Positions 7,181 to 15,423 of a stretch of 48,208 nt of DNA are shown piece by piece. The DNA is from Chloroflexota bacterium. Lineage in GTDB: Bacteria; Chloroflexota; Dehalococcoidia; Bin125. A model generated the notes under the pieces. It saw nothing but the letters and a program-made list of their open reading frames with translations, made no database searches and had not been told where the DNA came from. The stretch is from NCBI GenBank assembly GCA_028874365.1, contig JAPPJZ010000015.1, positions 1 to 48,208 on the forward strand. The letters run 5' to 3'. The translations under genes and the position numbers were made by a program. Position 1 is the stretch's first letter. Every line of letters starts with the position of its first letter.

Positions 7181-10100
7181 GCAACGTGAACATTCGGTGG
7201 TCGAGCTGGATTCACCGCACCGAGGGCGGCTGGCGCAACGGCAACGACGGACCCCGCGACGTACCGCCGTCGGACGAGGGGCGTTCCGGCGAGCTCGGAC
7301 CCCCGCCTCCGGTGTTCCGCGAAGGCCTCGGTGGCGGAGGCGGCGTCGGCGACGACGAGCCGCCGCCGTATACCGCGGCTGAGGGTCAGCCGCCCAGCCG
7401 CGGTCGCACCTGGCCTCGAGTCGTGGTCGCCGGGGTCGCCCTGTTGGTGGCGCTGATCTTGCTCAACATCGGCATCGACATCTACGTCGATCGGCTCTGG
7501 TTCGACAACGTCGGCTACCGCGGCGTGTTCGACTTGCGGATCGTGACCCAGGTGTGGCTGTTCGCGGCCGGCGCAGGGGTCTCGCTGGTTGTACTCGGCG
7601 CGATGTATCTGATCGCCTGGCGGATGCCGGTCGAGGCACTGGGTCCGGCGGTCGACGATCCCCGTCTGAATCGGGTGGTCCACATCATCGCCGCCGTCGC
7701 GATGATCCTGTTGGCGATCATTTTCGGCTCCGTTGCCGCCGGCCAGTGGGAGCTGATTCTGCAGTTCCTGCACGCCAAGCCGTTCGGCCAGACCGACGCG
7801 CAGTTCGGCCGCGATCTCGGTTTCTATGTCTTCGAGCTAGAGGCGCTCCAGTTCATGAAGGGCTGGGCGACCGGTTTGGCGATCATGGCGATGCTGACCA
7901 CTGCCGCCACGTACGGCGTGCGCTTGATGCTGCATCGCGGTAACGCCCGCTCGACGGTCGGCGTTCGGCTGCATCTCGCGCTCACGATCGCCGCCGTGAT
8001 GGGTCTGTTCGTCTGGAGCTATTGGCTGGCTCGTTTCGAGTTGGCGCTGAATCCTGGCGGTTTCGTCTTCGGCGCGACATTCACCGACGACAACATCCGC
8101 TCACCGGTCCAGATCGTGAAGATGATTGCCGGCATCGTAGTCATCCTCGGCGTGCTCTCCTGGCCGTTCCACGAGCGCTTGCGTTACGCGTTGACGCCGA
8201 TCGCGTTGCTCATCGTCGTCTCAATCGTTGGCGGTGCGATCTTGCCGGCGGCGATCCAGCGCTTCACTGTCGAGCCGAACGAGCTCCAGCGCGAGACGCC
8301 CTACATCGAACGCAACATCGCGGCGACCCGCGCGGCGTTCGCCCTGGACACGATCGAGGAGCGCGAGTTCCCGGCCGCAGACTTCGTCGGTGAAGCAGAC
8401 CTCTCGCTGAATCCCGAGGCGCTGCAGAACGTTCGGCTGTGGGACCATCGACCGCTCAATGACACGCTGAACACGATCCAGACGATTCGTCCGCTCTATG
8501 TCTACCCCGATGTGGACGTTGACCGCTATGACGTCGGCGGCGAGGACCACCAGGTCTTCCTCGCAGCTCGCGAACTCTCGCAGGCGAACCTGCAGTCGAC
8601 GCAGCAGGGATGGGTCAACCGCCGACTGCAGTTCACGCACGGCTTCGGCGTCGTGATGACGCCAGTGGACGAGGTCTCGCCCTCGGGCGAACCGGTTTTC
8701 TGGGTCTCTAACATCCCACCCGAAGTGATCGACGAGACATCATCCGGGCCGTTGGACCTGGAGATTGTTGAGCCTCGCATCTATTACGGCGAGGTCACCG
8801 ACGCATACGTCATCGCCAACAGCGAGACTGAGGAGTTCGACTACCCGCTCAGCGGCGAGGATTCGGATGGCGTGGCTGATCAAGCCACCACGCGATACTC
8901 GGGCGACGGCGGGATCGAGCTGGGTGGGTTCTTCCGTCGGCTGGCATTCGCCTGGTCGTTCGGCGACGCCAACATCCTGATTTCCGGATCTGTGGACGGC
9001 GACAGTCGAATCCTCTTCCGCCGCCTGATCCAGGAACGCGTGACGGAGTTGGCGCCGTTCCTGCAGCTGGATGCCGACCCCTACATCGTGGTCGGCGAGG
9101 ATGGTCGTTTGTACTGGATCCAGGACGCCTACACGGTCACCGACCGTTACCCCTACTCCCAGCCTCACCCATGGGGTTACAACTACGTCCGCAACTCGGT
9201 CAAAGCCGTGATCGACGCCTATCACGGCAGCGTCGAGCTGTACATCGTCGACGACTCCGACCCGATCATCCAGGTCTGGGAGGACATCTTCCCGGAGCTG
9301 TTCAAGCCGGCGGCGGCGTTCCCAGGGGACCTGCAACAACACTGGCGCTACCCGCAGGATTACTTCCAGATCCAGGCCGACCAGTACCTGACGTATCACA
9401 TCGAGTCGGCGCGCGGCCTGTTCAACCGCGAGGACCTCTGGGCGATCCCGCAAGAGCTGCTGCGACAGCAGGAGATCGCGGTCGAGCCGTACTACGTCAC
9501 TCTGCGTCTGCCAGACCAGGACGAACCGGAGTTCCTGTTGATCCTGCCCTTCACGCCGAGAAACCGGCTCAACTCGATCGCCTGGATGGCCGGCCGCTCG
9601 GACGGGGAGAACTACGGCAAGTTGTTTGCGTTCCGCTTCCCCGCGAACAAGAACGTGGACGGCCCCAAACAGATTGAGAACCGGATCGACCAGGATGTCG
9701 CCGTATCGCGGCAGTTCACGCTGTTGGGGCAGCAGGGTTCGGAGGTGATTCGGGGCAACCTGCTCTTCATCCCGGTTGGCGATTCCTACGTCTACGTTGA
9801 GCCCATCTATCTGCAAGCCGAAACGGGCCGCTTCCCGCAACTCAAGGGGGTGATCGTCGTCAACGGCGACACGATTGCCTTCGAGGACACGTTTGCCAAC
9901 GCCGTGCAGGTGGCGCTGGGCAACCGAGCCGCTCAGGGCCTGTCGTTCCTCGGCGACGTGCCGGGCGAGGTCGCAGCCGAGGACGTTTCCGCGGAAACGG
10001 AACAAGAGGCCGCGCGCGAGCCCGCGCAGCAGGAAGAGCCCGAGCAGCGAGAGCCGATCGTATTGTCGGATGATGCGGCAGAGCTCACCGCACAGGCGCA

Positions 10101-10215
10101 GGAAGCGTTCGAAGAGGCTCTGGAGAAACAGCGCGAGGGCGACTGGGCAGGGTATGGCGAGGCAATCGAGCGGCTTGGTCAGATCCTCGATCGCCTGGCG
10201 TCGGGGTCGGAGTAG
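7177..10215 (+). CDS. UPF0182 family large integral membrane protein
   Basis: 1012 residues from a GTG that overlaps the argB stop (GTGA). A proline/glycine-rich cytoplasmic leader (1-78) precedes seven predicted membrane helices between about 81 and 395, the first at 81-103 and the second at 122-148. After them comes a roughly 520-residue soluble part, probably outside the membrane, ending in a Glu/Gln-rich linker and a short helical tail (about 935-1012). The helix pattern, the early DRLWFDNVGY segment and the size fit UPF0182, a family of unknown function found in Actinomycetota, Cyanobacteria and relatives. Its position between argB and argD implies shared expression, not necessarily a role in arginine synthesis. 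Confidence 0.9.
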   Translation: MSNVNIRWSSWIHRTEGGWRNGNDGPRDVPPSDEGRSGELGPPPPVFREGLGGGGGVGDDEPPPYTAAEGQPPSRGRTWPRVVVAGVALLVALILLNIGIDIYVDRLWFDNVGYRGVFDLRIVTQVWLFAAGAGVSLVVLGAMYLIAWRMPVEALGPAVDDPRLNRVVHIIAAVAMILLAIIFGSVAAGQWELILQFLHAKPFGQTDAQFGRDLGFYVFELEALQFMKGWATGLAIMAMLTTAATYGVRLMLHRGNARSTVGVRLHLALTIAAVMGLFVWSYWLARFELALNPGGFVFGATFTDDNIRSPVQIVKMIAGIVVILGVLSWPFHERLRYALTPIALLIVVSIVGGAILPAAIQRFTVEPNELQRETPYIERNIAATRAAFALDTIEEREFPAADFVGEADLSLNPEALQNVRLWDHRPLNDTLNTIQTIRPLYVYPDVDVDRYDVGGEDHQVFLAARELSQANLQSTQQGWVNRRLQFTHGFGVVMTPVDEVSPSGEPVFWVSNIPPEVIDETSSGPLDLEIVEPRIYYGEVTDAYVIANSETEEFDYPLSGEDSDGVADQATTRYSGDGGIELGGFFRRLAFAWSFGDANILISGSVDGDSRILFRRLIQERVTELAPFLQLDADPYIVVGEDGRLYWIQDAYTVTDRYPYSQPHPWGYNYVRNSVKAVIDAYHGSVELYIVDDSDPIIQVWEDIFPELFKPAAAFPGDLQQHWRYPQDYFQIQADQYLTYHIESARGLFNREDLWAIPQELLRQQEIAVEPYYVTLRLPDQDEPEFLLILPFTPRNRLNSIAWMAGRSDGENYGKLFAFRFPANKNVDGPKQIENRIDQDVAVSRQFTLLGQQGSEVIRGNLLFIPVGDSYVYVEPIYLQAETGRFPQLKGVIVVNGDTIAFEDTFANAVQVALGNRAAQGLSFLGDVPGEVAAEDVSAETEQEAAREPAQQEEPEQREPIVLSDDAAELTAQAQEAFEEALEKQREGDWAGYGEAIERLGQILDRLASGSE

Positions 10216-10242
10216 TCAGCCGTCCAAGCGCTATCGCCTGCA

Positions 10243-10271
10243 TAGACGCGCATCGAGCGCTCGCGTAATCT
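10243..10271 (+). promoter_or_regulatory. Candidate sigma-70 promoter with palindromic spacer upstream of argD
   Basis: A -35-like TAGACG (10243-10248), a 17-base spacer and a -10-like TAATCT (10266-10271) lie in the 98-base gap before argD, predicting a leader of about 35 bases. A perfect 10-base palindrome, CGAGCGCTCG (10254-10263), sits inside the spacer where a repressor would block RNA polymerase. Whether it is a true operator is inference. Confidence 0.45.
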
Positions 10272-10313
10272 GAATCGGTCGAATGTCCTGTCGGCGTAAC
10301 CGGAGTGACGAAC

Positions 10314-11498
10314 ATGCCCACCACTGCTGAGCGCGAGTCCGCTGTCTTCATGATGTCGGCGGGCCGTTTGCCCGTCACGCTGGTGCGCGGCGAGGGCACG
10401 AAGGTCTGGGATGACGAAGGCAATGAATACCTTGACTTCGTCGCCGGTATTGCGGCCGACAACCTTGGCCATTGCCACCCGCGGATCGTCGAGGCGATCA
10501 AGCAGCAGGCCGAAACGCTGCTGCACGTCTCGAACTATTTCTACACGATCCCCCAGCTCGATCTGGCCGATGTCATCCTCGAACAGTCAGGTATGACCCG
10601 GATTTTCTTCTGCAACAGCGGCGCCGAGGCGACTGAGGGCGCGATCAAGATTGGGCGTAAGTGGGGTCAGACGCGGCGCGACGGGGCCACCGAGATCATC
10701 GTCATGGACGAAGCCTTCCACGGACGCACGCTGGCCTCGGTCAACGCGTCCGGCAATCCGAACTATCGCGAGCCGTTCGGTCCGCTGGAGGGATTCCGCC
10801 ACGTGCCGTACAACGACGTTGATGCCGTGCGCGCGGCCGTCGGTCCGCAGACGGCGGCGATCCTCGTTGAGCCGCTGCAGGGCGAGGGCGGCGTCAACGT
10901 CGCCGACGAGGGTTATCTCGTGGCGCTTCGAGAAGTTTGCGACGAGCACAATCTCCTGCTGATGTTGGACGAGGTGCAGACCGGTATTGGTCGGACCGGC
11001 AAACTCTTCGCGTGGCAGCACGAGGATGTGCAGCCCGACGTGATGGCGCTGGCCAAAGGCCTGGGCAGCGGCGTGCCGATCGGCGCGATCGTGGCCAATG
11101 AGCGCGGAGACATCCTCGAGCCGGGCGACCACGGGACGACGTTCGGCGGTCAGCCGTTCACCACGTCGGTGGCGCTTGAGACGCTACGCGTGATGATCGA
11201 AGAGGACATTCCTGCCCGAGCGCAGGACGCCGGCGAACGACTGATGTCCGGCATTCGCGCGTTGGAAGATCGTCATCAGCTGATCGACCATGTGCGCGGC
11301 AAGGGACTGTTGGTTGCGGTTCAACTCAGCGAGGATGTTGGTCCGGCGCTGGTCGCGGCGATCCGCGACCGCGGCCTGATCTGCAACGTGGTCAAGCCGA
11401 ATGTGCTGCGGCTGGTGCCGCCGTTGACGATTTCCGACGACGAGATAGACCAGGCGATAGGGATCATCGACGACGCCCTCTCGTCGATCTCCGAGTAG
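10314..11498 (+). CDS. argD: Acetylornithine aminotransferase
   Basis: PLP enzyme that transaminates N-acetylglutamate semialdehyde to N-acetylornithine. 394 residues from ATG 10314, preferred over a GTG at 10305 because GGAG at 10302-10305 is well spaced for the ATG. Class III aminotransferase features: NSGAEATEGAIK (about 101-112) for phosphate binding, LDEVQTGIGRTG with Asp219 facing the pyridine nitrogen, and Lys248 in ALAKGLGSG, which forms the Schiff base. TTFGGQP follows. It may also accept related ornithine or succinyl substrates, as the family is hard to split. It stands 38 bases before argG and likely shares its transcript. Confidence 0.93.
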   Translation: MPTTAERESAVFMMSAGRLPVTLVRGEGTKVWDDEGNEYLDFVAGIAADNLGHCHPRIVEAIKQQAETLLHVSNYFYTIPQLDLADVILEQSGMTRIFFCNSGAEATEGAIKIGRKWGQTRRDGATEIIVMDEAFHGRTLASVNASGNPNYREPFGPLEGFRHVPYNDVDAVRAAVGPQTAAILVEPLQGEGGVNVADEGYLVALREVCDEHNLLLMLDEVQTGIGRTGKLFAWQHEDVQPDVMALAKGLGSGVPIGAIVANERGDILEPGDHGTTFGGQPFTTSVALETLRVMIEEDIPARAQDAGERLMSGIRALEDRHQLIDHVRGKGLLVAVQLSEDVGPALVAAIRDRGLICNVVKPNVLRLVPPLTISDDEIDQAIGIIDDALSSISE

Positions 11499-11536
11499 CG
11501 CGCGGGCAGAGCACACGAACCGGACAGGAGACCCGG

Positions 11537-12790
11537 GTGGCAAGACGAACTGACGACAAGCGGGTGGTGTTGGCGTACTCGGGTGGGCTGGATACGTCGG
11601 TGGTGACCCGTTGGCTGACCGAGCGCGGATGGGAAGTCATCTGCATGACCGCCGACATGGGCTATCTCGAGGAGGACGAGGAACTGGAATCTCGCGCCTA
11701 CGCCGCCGGCGCGGTCGGCTTCGAAATGCTCGACCTGCGCGACGACTTCGCTCGCGCCTTCTGCTTCCCGGCGCTGATGGCCGGAGCGCTCTACGAGGGC
11801 CGCTACCCTCTCGCCACCGCACTGGCGCGACCATTGATCGCGAAGGCGCTGGTCGATGTGGCTCGACGACACAATGCGACAGCCGTCGCTCACGGTTGCA
11901 CCGGCAAGGGCAACGATCAGGTTCGCTTCGATGTGTCTGTACAGGCACTCGCGCCCGACCTGCGTATCCTCGCGCCGGTTCGCGAGTGGGAGCTAACCAC
12001 GAGAGAATCGGAAATCGTTTACGCGCAGGCGCACAGCATTCCGATCACCGTGAGTGTCGACAAGCAGTACTCGACCGACGAGAACCTCTGGGGCCGCTCG
12101 ATCGAGGCGGGCCCGCTCGAGGATCCGTGGACCGAACCGCCCGACAACGTGTGGGAGTGGACGGTCAATCCCGAGCAGGCGCCCAACGAAGCGACATACA
12201 TCGAGATCGGATTCGAGCAGGGGCGCCCGGTGTCGCTCGACGGAGAGGACATTGATCCCGTCACGCTGATCAGCCGCGTGCACGATGTCGCCGGAGCGAA
12301 CGGCGTTGGACGGATCGACATGGTTGAAGACCGGCTGGTCGGGATCAAATCCCGTGAGGTCTACGAGGCGCCGGCTGCGACCACGCTGCGGATTGCGCAT
12401 GAGGCATTGGAGACCCTGACGCTCTCGAAGAGCCAGCTCCGAATCAAGCACCGGCTGATGCAGGACTACGCCGATCTGATCTACGACGGCCTCTGGTTCA
12501 CCGGCTTGCACCAGGATCTGGCCGCACTGACATCATCGATGCAACGTCACGTGTCCGGCACGGCGAGGGTCAAGCTATACAAGGGGCAGGCCGTCACGGT
12601 GGGCGTCGAAAGCCCCAACAGCCTGTACCAGTATTCGCTGGCCACTTACGACGAAGGCGACATCTACGACCAGACCTCGGCGGTCGGATTCATCGACATT
12701 TTCGGCCTGCCTGTGCGGGTTCAGGCGGAGAAGCAGTTGTTGCGGCAACCTGGAGGTGTGCTCGACGTATCATCGGGACGTAGTTCATAA
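11537..12790 (+). CDS. argG: Argininosuccinate synthase
   Basis: Joins citrulline and aspartate with ATP to argininosuccinate. 417 residues from a GTG preceded by AGGAG (11526-11530). The ATP-pyrophosphatase P-loop is VLAYSGGLDTSV at about 10-21; HGCTGKGNDQVRF (about 118-130) and the later SVDKQYSTDENLWGRS are family signatures for substrate binding. Slightly longer than the usual 400 residues because of a short polar N-terminus and C-terminal tail. It lies between argD and a 119-aa unknown gene followed by argH. The ornithine carbamoyltransferase needed to make citrulline is not in the window. Confidence 0.96.
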   Translation: MARRTDDKRVVLAYSGGLDTSVVTRWLTERGWEVICMTADMGYLEEDEELESRAYAAGAVGFEMLDLRDDFARAFCFPALMAGALYEGRYPLATALARPLIAKALVDVARRHNATAVAHGCTGKGNDQVRFDVSVQALAPDLRILAPVREWELTTRESEIVYAQAHSIPITVSVDKQYSTDENLWGRSIEAGPLEDPWTEPPDNVWEWTVNPEQAPNEATYIEIGFEQGRPVSLDGEDIDPVTLISRVHDVAGANGVGRIDMVEDRLVGIKSREVYEAPAATTLRIAHEALETLTLSKSQLRIKHRLMQDYADLIYDGLWFTGLHQDLAALTSSMQRHVSGTARVKLYKGQAVTVGVESPNSLYQYSLATYDEGDIYDQTSAVGFIDIFGLPVRVQAEKQLLRQPGGVLDVSSGRSS

Positions 12791-12828
12791 CTGGAAGTCA
12801 GCAGAACGGCCAGCGAGGGCAACGCACG

Positions 12829-13188
12829 ATGACGACTGACGCCTCCGACATCGAGATCGACATCGAGTACGAAGCGGCCGTACCCACGGCCGGCGGGCCA
12901 GACGCGGCGGACTTCCAGATTCGCCGACCGGGTCACCCGACCCTGGAAGTCGCGCTCTACCTGGCGCTCGACGCGAAGCAGGCCTTCGAGGCCGCCTGCG
13001 GTCCACTCTCCGATGCGCAGACACAGGCAGTGATCCGGGCAATTGCCGGTGGGCTCTATCCGGCCCTAATTGCCGACGGTGTCCAGCCGCCCGCGATCAT
13101 CACGATGCGCGCTACGGATTTCGATGGCGAACAGTTCGACGCCACAATCACCGCAGCAGGACTGACCAGGCTGCCCGCAGACGAATAG
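12829..13188 (+). CDS. Unknown 119-aa protein between argG and argH
   Basis: 119 residues with a GAGGG ribosome site at 12814-12818. The N-terminus is acidic (DASDIEIDIEYE). The centre contains a helical stretch around ALYLALDAKQAFEAACGPLSDAQTQAVIRAIAGGLY, here described in pieces because I recognise no family, and the end alternates hydrophobic and polar residues as in a small beta sheet. No membrane helix, signal peptide or cysteine pair. It lies 38 bases after argG and 10 bases before argH on the same strand, so it is almost certainly co-expressed with them. Codon use and GC match the neighbours. Function unknown; an accessory or regulatory role in arginine synthesis is a guess. Confidence 0.7.
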   Translation: MTTDASDIEIDIEYEAAVPTAGGPDAADFQIRRPGHPTLEVALYLALDAKQAFEAACGPLSDAQTQAVIRAIAGGLYPALIADGVQPPAIITMRATDFDGEQFDATITAAGLTRLPADE

Positions 13189-13198
13189 CAGGCGGCGC

Positions 13199-14752
13199 AT
13201 GGCTGAAGCCGGCAACCAACAGGACGACTCGCAACGGCTCTGGGGTGGACGCTTTGAGGAAGCGCCCGACGCGCTCGTGCAGGCTTACACGTCCTCGATC
13301 CAGACCGACCTGTTGCTCTTCCGGCACGACATCGCCGGCTCACGCGCCCATGCCCGCATGCTGGCGGCGCAGGGAATCATCGACGCCGAAGACGCGGCCA
13401 GCATTCTGCAAGGCCTCGACCAGGTTGAATCGGAGATCGAATCCGGCGGATTCGAGATCAACCACGAGCTCGAGGACATCCACACGCACGTTGAGGCTCG
13501 GCTGAGCCAGATCATCGGTGCGGACGCCGCGGGTCGGTTGCACACCGCGCGCTCGCGCAACGATCAGGTCGCGCTCGATACGCGCATGTTCGTGCGTGAC
13601 GCGATTGTCCAGGCCGTGGGCGCCGTGCGCGGCCTGCAAGCCTCGTTGATCGAGCTGGCCGAGCGTTCACTTGATGTGTACCTGCCCGGCTACACACACC
13701 TCCAGCGAGCGCAGCCGGTGCTGCTCTCGCATCACCTCCTGGCGTACCTGGAGATGCTGGATCGAGATGCCGAGCGCCTGGTCGACTCGTTCGCCAGAGC
13801 CGACATCATGCCGCTGGGTAGCGCGGCGCTCGCCGGCGCGGCCTATCCGCTTGACCGCCAGGCCGTCGCCGATGAGCTCGGCTTTGAGCAGGTCTCCCGC
13901 AACAGCATGGATGCCGTTTCGTCACGCGACTACATCGTCGAGTTCATCGCCAACGCAGCGATCTGCATGGTCAACGTTTCGCGCCTTTGCGAGGACGTGA
14001 TCCTCTGGAGTTCGGCCGAGTTCGGCGTGCTGCAGTTCGGCGACGCCTTCACGACCGGCTCATCGATCATGCCGCAGAAGCGCAATCCAGATATCGCCGA
14101 ACTCGCCCGGGGCCGCAGCGGCAAGGTGTTGGGTCACCTGACCGGGCTGCTAACGATGCTCAAGGGCCTGCCACTCGCCTACAACCGCGACCTGCAGGAG
14201 GACAAGTCCGGCCTGTTCGACACGGCCGAAACGCTGATCGGCACACTGCACGTCCTGGCGCGGGCGCTGCTGACGGCGAACGTTGATGGCGATCGGGCTC
14301 GGGCTATGGTCGACCGAGACCCATTCATCCTGGCCACCGACTATGCCGACTACATCACGCGCAAGGGCGTTCCGTTCCGCGAAGCGCATGGCGTCGTGGG
14401 ACGCCTGGTCCGGCTCTGTGAACAACGCGGTTGCGGGCTTGCCGACCTCTCTCTTGAGGACCTGCAAGCGGAGCATTCCGCGTTCGAGGCGGATGCTGTC
14501 GGGATGACGGTGCATTTTGCCCTGGAATCGCGGGACGTGCCCGGCGGTACCGCTCCGAAGCAGGTGAGAGCAGCGCTTGAGGAGGCGAAGCAACGCCTCC
14601 AGCTAGAACCGGCTGCCCAGCCTCCTAATCAGGACGCCGCGCCCGCGCAGGAGCCGAGTCTGGAGACCGGTCTCAACCGGGCCCAACGACGGGCCGCCGA
14701 GCGCGCCGCGGCAAAGCAACAGGGCCGGCGCGAACAGCAGGGTCGATCATGA
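13199..14752 (+). CDS. argH: Argininosuccinate lyase with extra C-terminal tail
   Basis: Splits argininosuccinate into arginine and fumarate, the last step of the pathway. The fumarase/aspartase superfamily signature GSSIMPQKRNPD is present, as are the early LWGGRF, HTARSRNDQVA and GYTHLQRAQPV segments with the catalytic residues. At 517 residues it is about 50 longer than usual. The surplus is a C-terminal tail (about 468-517), first Pro/Gln/Ala-rich, then basic and helical with NRAQRRAAERAAAKQ. The catalytic body is complete, so the tail is an addition rather than a frameshift. rpe begins inside the argH stop (ATGA overlap). Confidence 0.95.
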   Translation: MAEAGNQQDDSQRLWGGRFEEAPDALVQAYTSSIQTDLLLFRHDIAGSRAHARMLAAQGIIDAEDAASILQGLDQVESEIESGGFEINHELEDIHTHVEARLSQIIGADAAGRLHTARSRNDQVALDTRMFVRDAIVQAVGAVRGLQASLIELAERSLDVYLPGYTHLQRAQPVLLSHHLLAYLEMLDRDAERLVDSFARADIMPLGSAALAGAAYPLDRQAVADELGFEQVSRNSMDAVSSRDYIVEFIANAAICMVNVSRLCEDVILWSSAEFGVLQFGDAFTTGSSIMPQKRNPDIAELARGRSGKVLGHLTGLLTMLKGLPLAYNRDLQEDKSGLFDTAETLIGTLHVLARALLTANVDGDRARAMVDRDPFILATDYADYITRKGVPFREAHGVVGRLVRLCEQRGCGLADLSLEDLQAEHSAFEADAVGMTVHFALESRDVPGGTAPKQVRAALEEAKQRLQLEPAAQPPNQDAAPAQEPSLETGLNRAQRRAAERAAAKQQGRREQQGRS

Positions 14753-15423
14753 CGTTGCCGGTTGCCATCGCGCCGTCAATCCTGAGCGCCGATTGGACGC
14801 GCCTGGCCGAGCAGATCGCGGAAGCGGAGGCGGCGGGTGTCGATTGGATCTCGCTTGACGTGATGGACGGCAACTTCGTTCCGCCGATCACGTTCGGTGC
14901 GCAGATGGCATCGGCGGTTCGCCGGCTGACATCGCTGCCGATCGAGGCGCACCTGATGGTCGAGCATCCCGAGGAACACATCGGCGACTTCATCGAGGCC
15001 GGCGTCAACTGCGTGACGATTCACATCGAGTCCACTCGGCATCCCCACCGATTGCTGCAGCAGATTTCTGAGTCCGGCGTCGACGCGGGTGTGACGCTCA
15101 ATCCCGGTACGCCGCTCAGCGAGATCGAGCCGGTCGTGGCGATCTGCGACCGCATCCAGATCATGAGCGTGAACCCCGGTTGGGGCGGGCAACAGTTCAT
15201 TCCCGAGTCCCTGGGACGGATTCGCCAGGCTCGGTCCATGCTTGACGGCTGCGGACGCGAGCACGCGCCGGTCGCCGTGGACGGCGGTGTCAACGAGTCG
15301 ACGATCGCCTCAATCGTCGAGGCCGGCGCGAACTGGTTGGTGGCGGGGTCGGCGGTCTACAACGACCGCGAATCTGTGGCCGATGCGGTGGCGCGGCTGC
15401 GCCGGGCGCTGAGCAATAGCTAG
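14749..15423 (+). CDS. rpe: Ribulose-phosphate 3-epimerase
   Basis: Interconverts ribulose 5-phosphate and xylulose 5-phosphate in the pentose phosphate pathway. 224 residues, full length for this TIM-barrel family. Visible landmarks are APSILSADWTRL (7-18), LDVMDGNFVPP with metal-binding Asp, EAHLMVEHP with metal-binding His, the loop MSVNPGWGGQQFIP and VAVDGGVNEST with the second catalytic Asp. Its ATG overlaps the argH stop, so it is translationally coupled to the arginine genes. Its stop codon shares bases with the stop of the convergent GNAT-like gene. Confidence 0.96.
   Translation: MTLPVAIAPSILSADWTRLAEQIAEAEAAGVDWISLDVMDGNFVPPITFGAQMASAVRRLTSLPIEAHLMVEHPEEHIGDFIEAGVNCVTIHIESTRHPHRLLQQISESGVDAGVTLNPGTPLSEIEPVVAICDRIQIMSVNPGWGGQQFIPESLGRIRQARSMLDGCGREHAPVAVDGGVNESTIASIVEAGANWLVAGSAVYNDRESVADAVARLRRALSNS

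Noticed and set aside
6697-7773. A 358-codon minus-strand open frame across argB and the UPF0182 start
   Set aside because: Antisense to two overlapping real genes, with no ribosome site or recognisable family.
8740-10005. A 421-codon minus-strand open frame inside the UPF0182 gene
   Set aside because: Antisense shadow with Val/Leu/Arg/Asp-biased composition and no start signal; the plus-strand membrane protein is clear.
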